This document shows, piece by piece, positions 46,836 through 58,139 of a stretch of 64,000 bases of DNA (the stretch's first letter is position 1; each line of letters starts with the position of its first letter). The position numbers were made by a program, and so were the translations under genes. The stretch covers positions 246,969,658-247,033,657 of the forward strand of contig NC_077234.1 of NCBI RefSeq assembly GCF_027887165.1, written 5' to 3'. This DNA comes from Monodelphis domestica. Taxonomy: Eukaryota; Chordata; Mammalia; Didelphimorphia; Didelphidae. The notes under the pieces were generated by a model that saw only the letters and a list, made by a program, of their open reading frames with translations, was not told the DNA's origin and did not search any database.

Positions 46836-48925
46836 TTTCTTTTTTTTTTTAATTTTATAGTATTTTATTTGATCATTTCCATGCAACCTTTAAAATTTTT
46901 TGAAATATATTTTTAGTCAAATTTGATATAATTTTCAATATAACGTTTTGGCAAAGAGCTAGAGAGAAGAATATAAAGGAGAGCAAAATTATAAATTCTA
47001 TTATTTGTTTTCCTTCCCTTTCTATTAATATGTCATTGGTAGGTTTTTCAGTGTATTTTTTTTTCATTCTTTTGACTTTGGTTGTTTCTTGAAATTTCAT
47101 GGCGCTTACACTTGCCTAACTAATTTTTAAGGCATAATTGTCTTGAGTGACCTTTTTCATTTGCCAGTTCTACTTTGTAAAATTTTCTTTTCCTCAGTGC
47201 ATTTTTGAGCCTCTTTTCCCAAAGGGCCAATTCTTTCAAGAACTTTTTCTATTCAGTGCAGTATATCTTTTTCCATTTGACCAATTCATATTTTTAAGTT
47301 CTTCTCTTCTTAGGATTTTAGTGCCTCTTTTACCAAGTGGCCTCTTCTGTTTTTTAAGGATTCATTTCTTCAGTACTTTTTGTGCCTCCTTTACCAAGCT
47401 GTTGACTCTTTTATCATCATTTTCTTCTACCACTCATTTATTTTCCCATTTTTCTTCTATCTCTCTTATTTGATTTTTGAAATTGTTTTTGAGTTCCTCC
47501 ATTAATTATGTGTGGGCTTGAAAGAAATTCCTGATTTTCTTGGAGTCTTTGGATGCAGCAGTATTGGTTTTGTTGTCATCTTCCGAGTTCAAGTCTGCCC
47601 CGTAACAAAAATAACATTCTATGTTGAGTTTCTTTTGTTGTTTGCTCTTCCTGTCTTTTTTTTTAAACCCTTACCTTCTATCTTGGAGTCAATACTGTAT
47701 ATTGGCTCCAAGGCAGAAGAGTGGTCAGGGCTAGGCCATGGGGGTCACTGTGCTCTGGTCTGTGAGTAATCAATCCCAAGCACTTTTTTACCTCTGAGAA
47801 CTGTGACCAGAGTCCCCTGCTCCGCTGTGGCTGCAAGAATTGGCATCTGCCGGTGTTTCTCCTCATGCTGTTACTGTGGCCCAGGACGGGGACCTGGTTC
47901 TGCATGTGGGCAATGAGACCAGAGTCTTGTACCCAGTCAGCAAAGGGATTCCTGTGATCTCCTTCTGAGCAATTGTCCCAAGTTCCAGAAACCGTGGCTG
48001 CCGCTTAGCTGTGCCCCTGGTTTGTTGCCTTGGTGCAAGCAGATGTGGCACGCTGTGTCCCACCTCCGCCCAAGCACCAGGCCCATGCTGGCCTTTGAAG
48101 CCGTTTGGGGCTGAAAAATGACTTTGCTTTGCCTTTTTGCTAGGTCTGCTGTTTCATAATTTATTTTGAGGCATTTTATCATTGCTCTGGGGAGGATAAT
48201 TTGGTAGAAATCAGATGGGCTCCTGTTCCTTCTCCCCCATCTTGGCTCTATCCCAATGTAGATTTTTTTGGAAGAGGTAAAAGGTTTTTTTTTTTAATTC
48301 TTTAGTATTCATCACAAACTAGCTGGTTCTCTTAGCATCCTGACATTCAATTAGATCTGTGCCACGTTTCTGTTTTCATCCTCAGTTAAATGCCCTTTTA
48401 ACCATTTTCTGTGGCTACAGAACATGACTTCTGAAAATCTCAGCTGGTCAGTAGACCTCTGCCTATAGGCTACTTTAAATTTCTTTTTAATTTTATCATC
48501 AGGATGACTGTATGGTCAAGAATTTTATTCTTAAAGATAATTTTATCAAACTTTAAAAAACCCGTTCTTTCTGTCTTACGTCCTAAGAAGGTCAGCCAGG
48601 GCTAGGCAACCAGGGTTAAGTGACTTGTCCTGGGTCACTAATTCTGTCCTTCTTGAACTGACTTCATCTGCAGACTATTGGATCATGGAATCCTACCTGT
48701 TTCTCTGAACTGTTTGGAATTTGTTCTCCCGAAATACTAACCTTTTCTTTAATTTTGAAATAGTATTTTTTGGTATAATTTGATATTATTTTCAATATAC
48801 CCTTTTTTGGCAAAAAGCCATCAAGAAGAATAGAAGGGAGGGCACAAGTGTAAATTCTATCTTTCTTTTTCCTTGCCTTTCTGTTATGTCACGGATAGAT
48901 TTTTCAGTGTTTTTTATTTTTTCAC
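46836..48925 (-). mobile_element. Rearranged L1 block: 3' tail scrap, ORF1 and 5' UTR (antisense)
   Basis: 46836-46890 is the L1 3' tail (tagtattttatttgatcatt). 47100-47640 resembles the ORF1 region at 11935-12480. 47745-48250 is L1 5' UTR (gtgctctggtctgtgagtaa, gatctccttctgagcaattg). A SINE scrap sits at 47648-47744 where about 150 bp of L1 seen in the other copy is missing. The block is flanked by two diverged copies of one sequence (about 46690-47060 and 48641-48920). Confidence 0.6.
47648..47744 (-). mobile_element. 5'-truncated marsupial SINE inside the L1 5' end
   Basis: A T-run, then aacccttaccttctatcttg, caaggcagaagagtggtcag and gggctaggccatggggg; it then passes straight into L1 5' UTR. 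Confidence 0.7.
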
Positions 48926-49060
48926 GATTCCACGACTAAACACATCGCACCATCCCTCCCATAGCCGACGCGCGATTCCACTGGGTATCACATGTGCCCT
49001 TGATTCAAACCCATTTCCATGTTGTTGGTATTTGCATTAGGGTGTTCATTTGTAATGGAA
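48926..49060 (-). mobile_element. L1 3' UTR fragment (antisense)
   Basis: ccatagccgacgcgcgattc, cactgggtatcacatgtgcc and gttggtatttgcattagggt match the 36129 copy. Confidence 0.7.
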
Positions 49061-49503
49061 TTCTTACTCTGTGCTCAGTCAGCAAGAAAATGTAGCTTCA
49101 TGGAACTTGGCAAATCTGCTTTTCCTTCCCCCTTAACCATAACCCACCATAAAAGGAGCAATGGTTTTCAGGTATTTTAAATGCCATTTTCATTTTCAAA
49201 TTAAAGAAAATATTTAATTGATTGTCTATCTCCCCTCTTTTAAAGAATTTATTTGGTAGGAAAGAAAATCCCAGAGAAACACATGATGCTATTCTAGCCT
49301 AATTATATCCATCAGATTATTTTGATATGTATGGATGGAGAAGATAATGTTTATGTAATTAATGAATACATTTTTTGTTAAATTGCTGATTCTTCTTTGA
49401 GGATAAGCAACTAATTTGGAAGTGAGAAGTTTGACTATTTTCACTAATTTGGAAAATAAATAGGATGTACAGGTTATAATGATTTAATATTTTGTTTGTG
49501 CAG

Positions 49504-49664
49504 ATGTTCCGATCAATGCTTCACTGGTGAATGTCTTTTACAATGGCTGCATGGATGTGAAAATTAATGGCAGAGAGCTGGATCTGGATGAAGCTACCTT
49601 CAAACAGAATGATATCAGATCTCATTCGTGTCCAACAGTTTCAAAAAACCCAAACACTTTCTAA
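49504..49664 (+). CDS. PROS1: PROS1 exon 15: C-terminus and stop codon
   Basis: It completes Asp584 and runs to residue 636, ending HSCPTVSKNPNTF before TAA at 49662-49664. Cys599 and Cys626 form the last disulfide. The segment VFYNGCMDVKINGRELDLDE matches human closely. INAS near the start is a sequon not present in human. The coding length of 161 nt equals human; acceptor tttgtgcag. Confidence 0.97.
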
Positions 49665-50095
49665 AACCTCTTTCCTCTTCAACATATGATTTTTTTCCCT
49701 TAAGTGTGACTCAAGTTGCAAAGAAAGTATGAAACAGTATTACTTTAATGAGCAGGGGGATGGAATTATTTTCAAAACACTTTGACCCTTCAGGGGTAGC
49801 ATATCCTTTGTGGAAAAAAGAATACTGTTTTGATACAAATCACTTTTTAAAATTCTTACCTCTTGTTGCCATTAAGAATTTAAAATAATGAAATGCAAAG
49901 AATTTTTTAAACTTTAACTTTTGCTATCTTTTGTGTTGTCTGTCTTACTTTTCTGTTTTAAAAGTCAAATTTACTTTTTATTTTCATTAAGTAGTCTTAT
50001 GTTGGGGTATTTGGATTTTCCATACAGCAGGTGAAATATTTGTCTCCTTTTTCATGTTATATGAAAAAAAATAAAAGTGAACAATAGCACTGAAA
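49665..50095 (+). other. PROS1: PROS1 3' UTR
   Basis: AT-rich untranslated sequence from the stop codon to a point about 20 bp after the AATAAA. It holds several T-rich runs and no recognised transposable element, in contrast to the surrounding DNA. The cleavage point is inferred from the signal. Confidence 0.75.
50070..50075 (+). terminator. PROS1: PROS1 polyadenylation signal AATAAA
   Basis: A canonical hexamer 406 bp after the stop codon, in an A-rich run, with T/G-rich sequence (tgtttgtttccc) about 50 bp on. It is the first canonical hexamer seen after the stop codon. Confidence 0.8.
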
Positions 50096-50099
50096 TGTA

Positions 50100-51380
50100 A
50101 CTGCTTTTCATTGGTCAATCCTGTTTGTTTCCCTACTGTTTGCAAGATAGAAGTAGCTTATAAGATATGACTGAGTCAGTGAGGCAAGACCTGACCCAAA
50201 ATATTTTCCCCCCAGGGAACTGCCAAAGTTCTACTTTTCTTTCTTGTCTCCTAGAATCCTCACCAAGAATATGTTAGTTCTTTCCTATTATTTGCAGATT
50301 AGAAAGTTTAACCACCAGGTGGCACTACTACTCACAGACCTGATTCTGTTCCACAGGCTGATACTTTATCTGCTTTAGTGCAGGACTTCTTCATTTTTTG
50401 GGAGGGTTGTGTACCTTTTGGCAATCCAATGAAACTTATGGACTCCTCAGAATAATGTTTTTAAGTGCATAAGATCAAATACATAGTATTATAAAGGAAG
50501 CCAATTCTATTGAAGTACAGTTCTGAACATTTTCTTTAAAAATAAGTTCGTGAACTTTAGGTTAATATTCTCTACTCTGGTGGTTATGAAACAACCCCAC
50601 TTAGCAAAAGTGTGGAAAAGTGCTCACTTCAATTTTCTATGTATGCTTGACCTTCCCTACCATCTCTGAGTGTCTGTGCAGAGTTGTTAGTCCAAGAGAT
50701 GTAGTTAGTGTAGACCCACCCAAACAGAATACGCTTTGATTCTTCATTCTGGAGGAAAATCCCCATATCTTCCTCGATTTTCCTATATTTCACTGAGCCC
50801 TAGTCACATGGCCACATGGCTTTGATCTAGTTGAATTGTTTCTTCAGAGAAACAGACAGAATAACACGCTTAGCTATAAACAATGTTTCGTTCTTACTAG
50901 AGAAAAAATAAAAGCAACAAAACAACATATAACAACACGTTAGCTTCATAGTTAACATGCTGCCCCTCACATGGCACATAGGATACTCAGAAGTCAGGTG
51001 TTCTAGAACAAGCACAGCCCAATTTATTCAGTTTCCCACATCAATTCATTCTACAAGAGTCAAGTACAGCTTAGCGAACATAACATACTTGCTAAATAAT
51101 ACCTGACACACTTAGGCAGATTTTAGATGAACGATTCATATAAAGATTTCCACTCTTATTAATGGCACAGAGCACAGGGAGAAATAACAATCAAGTACTC
51201 TGTGCCAGGCACAGCTATATAAATATTATCTTTAGAAATAGATCTATTTATATTTAATTATATTATTATATTTATATAAATTATTTCTAAAATTTTTATC
51301 ATGCTTTATAAATATTATCAGTATTACACCTTGTTAGTTGCTATTATTATCCCCACTTTATTGAATCTTAGGTAGACAGA
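50100..51380. other. Immediate downstream flank, no recognised gene
   Basis: AT-rich intergenic DNA with no element that I can name. Confidence 0.5.
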
Positions 51381-51485
51381 AGGTAAGTGACTTTGCCTCG
51401 GGTCATACAGTGCCTGAAACTGGATTTGAACTCAAGTCTTCTGGACTTCCAGTGCTCTAACCTGCAACATCTAGCTGCCTCTGAT
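51380..51485 (-). repeat. MIR SINE fragment
   Basis: gtgactttgcctcgggtcat, atttgaactcaagtcttctg and catctagctgcctc, antisense. Confidence 0.55.
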
Positions 51486-51499
51486 GCGTTGTTTTCCTA

Positions 51500-52930
51500 T
51501 CACTATCAGGAAACTCCTACTGCTTCTTTGTCTGGCTGGTTTTTTCCCCATTCTTAAAAATTCTTCACTAGACCTTATCAACTCCCTCAAGCTAACATCT
51601 TATATTTCTCTTCTCTTTCTCATTCAAACTCCTAGAAAAAGCTATTTACACTGTTCTCTCTTTTCACACCTCAACCCTTTATAAGCTGGCTTTTGACTTC
51701 ATCTCTTGACTGAAAGTGTTCTCTGCCACGTTACCAGTGATCTCTTAATTACCAAATCTGGATGATATTTTTTACATTCCTCCTCCTCTTGACCATACCT
51801 GCTGTACTTGGCACTGCTGACTATCTATCTTTTCCTGGATAATACTCTATCTTCTTTGGGCTTTTTTTGGTGAGACATTACCTCCTCTTGGTTTTCCTGC
51901 TATCAAACCTCAGCTTCTTTTTAGTTTCCTTTGCTGCTTGATCATCTAGATCCCACTTAGCCACCAACTCCTCTCTTTACATACAATTGTTTGCTGACTT
52001 CATTAGCTCTCATAAGTTTAATGATTATATCTCTGCCTGTAATTCCAGATCTGTATATATGGCCCCAGAACTTCAAACCTGCATCACCAGTTACCTAAAG
52101 AACATTTCATATTGTAGAAATCTCAAATTCAACATTTAAAAAACAGAATTCATTATCTTTTCTATTCCATCAAACTTCTTTATTTCGGTCAAAGGAATCT
52201 TTATTTTTCCAGTGTCCCAGGTTTTTCATCTTGGAATCTTCATTTTCTTTCCCTAATCCCATACATTCAATAAATTGCCGAATCTAGCCATTTCTACCTC
52301 CACAATATCTCTCATGTGTCTTACATATTTTTATTCTCACATATCTACCACCTCTTCGCCTCACACCTCAATTATCTGCAGCAGTTTCCTTATTGGTTTC
52401 CCTATTTCAGGTCTTTTTCCACATCATTCTATTTTCCACCCTGACATCAAGTTGATTTGCATTAAGCACAATTTGACCATGTCATTTCCATATTTAGTAA
52501 CCTACAGTGGCTTCCTACTGCCTCTAAGATCAAATAGAAACTCCTTGGGTTAGCTTTTAAGGAATGTCCTTCACAACCTTGCTCTATTATGATAATTTAG
52601 GTAAACATGATCTTCATATTGCATCCACTGTCAGTCAATTAATAAACATTTTTAAGTACCTACTCTGTCCCAGACATGATGTTAAGTCCTGGGGATACAA
52701 ATGTAATTAAAAACAGGATAGTTCTGGTCCTCAAGGAACTTAGTCTAATGGAGGAAAACAACCTACAAAAGGAAGCTGAAAAGTCTTTTCGGGAGCAGCT
52801 CGCCGTGCTTGAAATACATGATCTCCTCTAACTTGTATCACAGAATCCTTTTACTTCAAGACGCGATTCAGGTATCAGTTTCTGTAGGGAGGCTTTCCCT
52901 CTTCCCTCAATTGCTAATACCCTCTCAAGG
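51500..52930 (+). mobile_element. L2 LINE fragment (sense), interrupted
   Basis: The sequence follows L2 ORF2 and beyond: cactgctgactatctatctt (L2 cattTGACACTGTTGACC region), atttctacctccacaatatc, aatttgaccatgtcatttcc and acagtggcttcctactgcct, with the 3' region resuming at about 52800 (cttcaagacgcgattcaggt). An antisense L2 3' end (52625-52775) lies inside it. The reading frame is broken. Confidence 0.65.
52625..52775 (-). mobile_element. L2 3' end (antisense) inside another L2
   Basis: caattaataaacatttttaa, ccagacatgatgttaagtcc and ctcaaggaacttagtctaat in antisense. Confidence 0.6.
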
Positions 52931-52934
52931 TATT

Positions 52935-53225
52935 CAGTGAGGACTAGCACCACAGGTGTGAGGCTTGCTGAGCCTGTAAAGGTAGGTGTCTCATCCTTTG
53001 GTATCTGCCTAGGACTCAACTCTCACCTGTGGATCCAAGAAGCTGAAGTATGCCTAGCAGCCACATCCCACAAAGCCTTCCTTTTGTCCTGCCACTGGCA
53101 GAATGACTCTGGAAGGGAGAGTGGGCTAATGACTTTGTGCCACCCTGCCTCGATTCAATCCAATTCACACACACGCCAAAAGAGTACCCCATGATGTCGT
53201 TGGTCCTCTTCTAATATGAAGGACA
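52935..53225 (+). repeat. SINE-like repeat with CAA-rich tail
   Basis: It ends atgatgtcgttggtcctctt, then gaaggacaaacaacaacgat, an ending I associate with a repeated marsupial element. Family not named. Confidence 0.35.
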
Positions 53226-53892
53226 AACAACAACGATAACCTCTTTCTCAACTACCTTTGTTCTATTTGTCCCCTCTATATTCATTCTGTATGTTCACTG
53301 CAATGGGAACTTGGGTCGTGCTTCAGTCATATGGCAAGTGGGTGGGGAAAGGATGCTTCCACCTGGATATTTATGGTGTTTCTTCCTCGTCATTTGAAGG
53401 GAGCAAAAGAGAACCTACTTATCTAATTAGTGTATTTTGTGTTCTCAGTTCCTGATAAAATAGCCCATTAAGTCTCTCTAGATGAGCACCTGGGGAGCAG
53501 GGAAAGAGCACCTCTGCATGCGGCGATGTGGAGGGCCAGGGCCCTCCATTCTACTCCATGACACACTTTCAGAAAGGTTCGCCAGCGCTCATTGGCATGC
53601 ACTCAGGACTCTAAGCACTGGCTAGTGCTCATTGGCTACCCTCTCACCTCTCCATGTTCCTCATTTTTCCATCTTTGGCACGTTGGCCAGGCACCTTCTT
53701 GAACACATAGTCCACATCTCCCATTTAGAATAGTTCAACGGAGTCTCCTTATTGGAAGTCTTACTGCCCTTTTCTGAATTTCCTCAATATCATACATGAA
53801 ACCATCAAAACAGTGAACATGTCACGGATCTTATACAGCCCTACACGCACAGGGAAAAATCACCATAAAAGCCAACAGAATGCTGACCTAAA

Positions 53893-54345
53893 AGAGGCAG
53901 TGAGGTGGCTCCGTGCTTAGAAAGTCAGGCCTGGAACAGCAGCTGGTCACATGGGTTGATGGGGACATGCCTGGGGATGTAGACTCTAAGAGATCACCCC
54001 AGTGTAAATATTAACAATGTGGAAATACGTCTTGAGCATTGACACATGTTAAACCCAGTGGAATCGCGCTTCAGATACGGGAGGGGGTAGGAAGGGGAGT
54101 GAAGGAACACGAGTCCTGTAACCATGGAAACGTATTCTAAATCATCTAATTAAATAAATTTTAAAGAAGGAAAGTCAGGCCTGGAGATAGGAGATCCTGG
54201 ATTCAAATTTGACTTTATATACTTCCTAGCTGTGTGACCTTGTGTGAATTACTTAACACCAATTGCCTAGCCATTGCAGCTCTTTTGCCTTGGAACTAAT
54301 ACCTAGTTATTGGTTCTTACACAGAAGGTAAAAATTTTTTTCTCT
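53893..54345 (+). mobile_element. tRNA/RTE marsupial SINE split by a second element
   Basis: The head gaggcagtgaggtggctccg lies at about 53893. The body resumes at 54186 with gataggagatcctggattca, then ctagctgtgtgaccttgtgt and ttgccttggaactaatacct. The interrupting element is at 53936-54169. Confidence 0.8.
53936..54169 (+). mobile_element. L1-tailed SINE (or short L1 3' end) with perfect 16-bp target-site duplication
   Basis: 234 bp ending in the L1 3' UTR form (taaacccagtggaatcgcgc, cctgtaaccatggaaacgta) and an A-rich tail. gaaagtcaggcctgga flanks it at 53920-53935 and 54170-54185 without a mismatch. It is clearly younger than the SINE it splits. Confidence 0.85.
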
Positions 54346-55056
54346 TTAATTATCAGGTTATTGCTTGCAGCATATTTAACAATGGCTTGTCTTGATGTTT
54401 GAAATGATCTTACCCAATCCAAATTCAGTAAAGAAAAGGCAGTCAAATTCCCATCTAAGTAGGAAACTTGATTCCTAAAGAAATTTCCGGACTACACAAA
54501 TCCTCTGAAGGAATGCAAGACCCGAGGTAATGCAGAAGCCACCTCTTAACTGTTGGGTGAGAAACCAAAATGTCCTGAGCGAAAACTCGTCTATGATTTT
54601 TTTTCAGTGTATTGGACTACTTTAAATGAGTAAAATATTAAATTTTAAGATAAATACAATTTTAAGGGTCCTTACCTACATAGGACACAGCAAAATTTTC
54701 CCAGGGGCCTGTTTATTTTTTGCAGGTCTAGGCAAATTATACTCTTGCTTCTTCTACCAAAAAGCATCTAAAATTTCTCCCAATGAATCCCTATTATTTA
54801 ACAGGCAATTTATTCTAAACTAACAAGAAAACGAGAAGGCTTTATTTGAGAGTAAAGTTTTATTAATAATAACTTAAGCAAAAGAACTGCCTGAAATCAG
54901 CAGGTCAAAGAGAAAAAGAGGGCAGAGTCACAGCCAATTATATAACAATAACATGATCAAGCCAACATGGAGATGCAAGAGAAATTATAGGGAATTTTGG
55001 GAAATGTAGTTTTTTTTATATTTTAGAGGTTCAAGAATTTCTAATTATACATAGGC

Positions 55057-55271
55057 CAGTGATGGCAAACCTTTTAGAGATGGAGTGCCAGGCCCTGTCC
55101 CCACCCTCTAGACTGAGTGTCATGCTGGCTCCCTCCCCCACCCCAGACCGAGTGTCACATCCCACCACACCCTTACTTCCCCCGACAGGGGTAATATGGG
55201 AGGGAGGAAACGTTCCCACTTGGATGCTGGCAGAGGGATGGGTGACGCGAAAAAATAGTTCGCCATCACTG
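55057..55271. mobile_element. hAT DNA transposon remnant, OposCharlie-like (non-autonomous)
   Basis: The 215-bp unit starts cagtgatggcaaacctttta and ends aatagttcgccatcactg, giving inverted ends that match at about 13 of the first 14 bases. The flanks acataggc and ttataggc share 6 of 8 bases, in keeping with the 8-bp target duplication of hAT elements. The ends recall the OposCharlie1 family, which has been reported as horizontally transferred among tetrapods; that name is from memory. No transposase is present. Confidence 0.7.
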
Positions 55272-55814
55272 TTATAGGCCACTGCTGCCATTTATCTCTA
55301 ATTGTATTGGATCTTTTCATCCCTAGTACCGCTCCATTAAATCTATTCCTCTATAATAGTTCATGTTTCTCAAGGGCTTGATCATATTATTATGATCATT
55401 ATTAACTTGAAGATAGATTAATTCCTGAGCTTTTTGAATTTAAGGCAATCTTTATAGAGAAATATCAAAGGCCTATAATTATATATATATAAAGCTGCTT
55501 GGGGAGGGGGTTTCTTCTACTCTTCAAAGGAGAGATTGACATCTCCTAGCGGAGGGCACCCAAGTCCACTATTTTTCTATAGAAAGTTGCCAGAATGACT
55601 GCTAATACTAATCAATGTATATTGGGGAATAATGCACACATTTCATCCCATATACACTGAAAATGTAATACTTTTTCAAAAGATGGTTAGAGCTGGCTCC
55701 AGCACATTCCTGCCTTTTTCCATTTACAATAAAATAGTGTAATAGTTTTAGTGCAAAGGAATTAATGGGATGAAAGCATATTTAAAGAAAGTATACCACA
55801 CTGGGAATATTTAT

Positions 55815-55816
55815 AC

Positions 55817-55850
<34 letters not shown>
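55815..55850. repeat. (TA)n microsatellite
   Basis: Alternating TA with one tgta interruption. Confidence 0.9.
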
Positions 55851-56234
55851 TTGTGTTTTTAGTCAAAATGTGGTTTTGGAAGATATTTCTGGGGACAACT
55901 ACATATCTATATGAATAGTATTTCCCAACCAAAATGATACCACAGACCGGTAAAGACAAACAAATAGAAATGGCCAAATTCCCTCTCTATTGACAACACC
56001 AACAACATGGCTCTCTGGGCTTCGGGACAAGAGCAGTAATGCCATGGAAAAGGAAAAAGTCACAGTTTGAGGTAGGAGGAGTTCTATATTTATGTTCTAT
56101 ATCATTTAATAATCCTCACTTCAACACTTTCATTCATTTCCTCCTCTGTTGCCTCCTACCAGATAAAGCCTACATTTCTTAATCTGACATTCAAAGGTCT
56201 TCTTTCAGCTTGCCTAATACACTCATACTATTTT

Positions 56235-56375
56235 GAGCTAGAAGGAACATTAGAGGTCCCTTGGTCCCAGCCACTCAATTTATGGCTGAAAGGTATGAGA
56301 TCCAGAGAAATGAAGATACTTTTCCAGAGTCACACAACTACTGGACTCCAGACACAGTTTTTGACACTCACTACA
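56235..56375 (-). repeat. MIR-family fragment
   Basis: tttgagctagaaggaacatt and gagatccagagaaatgaaga, antisense MIR type. Confidence 0.5.
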
Positions 56376-56719
56376 CTAATTCACTCCTTCATAGTATTGA
56401 TCATTTATGCTGTCTCCTTAATTACATGTTTAATAAATGCTTATTCTCTCTCTCCTCTGCATTTTCTTTCTAATCCTATCACTCTTCCTAACTTAGAGAA
56501 GTCAGATATGAATTTGCTCCTAAGCCTGACTCAAAAAAAGAAAAAAATAGCATTCGAAAGAGAAAAAAGATCACCAAGGATTCTGTTTTTATGAGAGAAA
56601 AAATTAAGATTCTAAGAAGTCTGGAACAAAAGAAAATCTTCATATGAAAGTCTTAAAACCTATATTTCTGAAGATGCTGACTCTTCTTTCGTATATCTCA
56701 GTGCCCATCCTTAACTTTT

Positions 56720-56850
56720 ATTTTATTTTTTAAAGACCTTTGCCTTCCATCTTAGAATCCATACTGTGTATTGGTTCCAAGGCAGAATAGTGGGCAATGG
56801 GGGGTTAAGTGACTTGCCCAGGGTCACACAGTCAGAGGCTACATTTTAAT
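56720..56850 (-). mobile_element. tRNA/RTE marsupial SINE, 5'-truncated
   Basis: ccatcttagaatccatactg and taagtgacttgcccagggtc in antisense. Confidence 0.75.
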
Positions 56851-56948
56851 ATACACCTTTAATTTTTTATAATTGATGACCTTTTCTCAGGAAAATTTGC
56901 CGAATTTCAGATGTAAATCTCTGGGAAGTAGGAACCTAGTTTTTTTTT

Positions 56949-57045
56949 TTCCTTCCTTCCTTCCTTCCTTCCTTCCTTCCTTCCTTCCTTCCTTCCTTCC
57001 TTCCTTCCTTCCTTCCTTCCTTCCTTCCTTCCTTCCTTCCTTCCT
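56949..57045. repeat. (TTCC)n microsatellite
   Basis: About 24 TTCC units after a T-run, same motif as at 11413. Confidence 0.97.
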
Positions 57046-58135
57046 CTTAATTCAGAAAAGGCCTGTGAAGGAAATAGCAGTATTAGAGTTCAAGTTTCTT
57101 CTAGCTATTATCCCTCAAAGGGAATTTTTATAGCTTGTTGACTTCCAATAGTTATAGAACCCAGCTAACAAACAGAAACTTCCAATATGGATATATGTGC
57201 CTGCTTGCTGATCCAAAGAAGGAGATGTCCTTATCTTAAACCCTTCCAGATGTTTAAAGACATCTGGAGTCTTAATATCTTAAGGATCCTCCTGCGTTGA
57301 TATAATAGGGATTTCCTTAAAGACAAGTTGGTGTTAGTGGAAGATAACTGGGGTTTCAAATTGGGAGACATGGATTACAGCTCTAGATCTGTCCTTATCT
57401 TAATGGAGGGATATGAGGGAAGTGCCCCTCTTTTAGTTCTGATATGGCTACTGTGATGGTACTTGAACTACCTCATAAGGGTTATTGTGAGGATTCAGTG
57501 CAATGATAGATGTAAAATTGCCCTGAAACTGCAAAAAAAGAATTTAGAAAATATTAAGCATTATTTATATACCCAAACCATACGTTTACTTGAATACTCA
57601 AGAAAATGAATAACAAACATTTTACTGATCCTACTTTTATGTCTTGGGGTTGCCAAGGAGCTATGGATACTGGCCACAGATCTCTTCTGCTGTCCCAGTG
57701 TTCCCCTTAGAGACTGATATGTCTGGATTTGAATGAATTAACCTGAAAAGGGGAAGGTAGAAGTAGCTTTGGGGATGAAAGCTTTATCAGGGATATAAAC
57801 CAGGACAGGCATAAACCAGGTGCATAAAGTAGGAAGCATGAAGAGAATCATTGGCATGGAAGGCAATCGATGCAGGCTCCATTGGAGACTGAGAAACATG
57901 AGGAGTTGAAAGCTAGATCACAACAACAAAGCATGCGTCCCTGGCTCATGTGAAATACATGGAGCAGATTTTGAGTTGTTGGCACTCATTAGACTGATGA
58001 GAAAGAAGCTGGTGATTCCTCTCTACCCTTGTATTATGTCAAGTTTCACTAGCCCCTCCTAGAGAACGACCTCTCGTATTTCAGTGAAGCTCCCCAGTCT
58101 TGTTCAAATAGTTTAGTTGGGGTTTCAGACCAACA
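57046..58135. other. Intergenic stretch with no recognised element
   Basis: No gene or repeat family that I can name. Confidence 0.45.
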
Positions 58136-58139
58136 CAGC

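Larger units (their letters stand above)
1557..50095 (+). other. PROS1: PROS1 gene body, exons 2-15 (vitamin K-dependent protein S)
   Basis: Protein S is a secreted plasma cofactor for activated protein C and for TFPI, and it binds C4BP and apoptotic cells. Fourteen exons read in order as end of propeptide, Gla module, thrombin-sensitive loop, four EGF modules and two laminin G-like modules. Coding lengths are 158, 25, 87, 123, 132, 126, 122, 119, 190, 171, 169, 149, 226 and 161 nt. As remembered from human, only exons 9, 11 and 13 differ, by +1, +1 and -1 codon. Every junction keeps frame and every intron is GT-AG. Exon 1, which should carry about 76 coding nt ending in phase 1, is not in the window. 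GAS6 is excluded by the thrombin-sensitive loop and the close match to protein S throughout. Confidence 0.97.
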
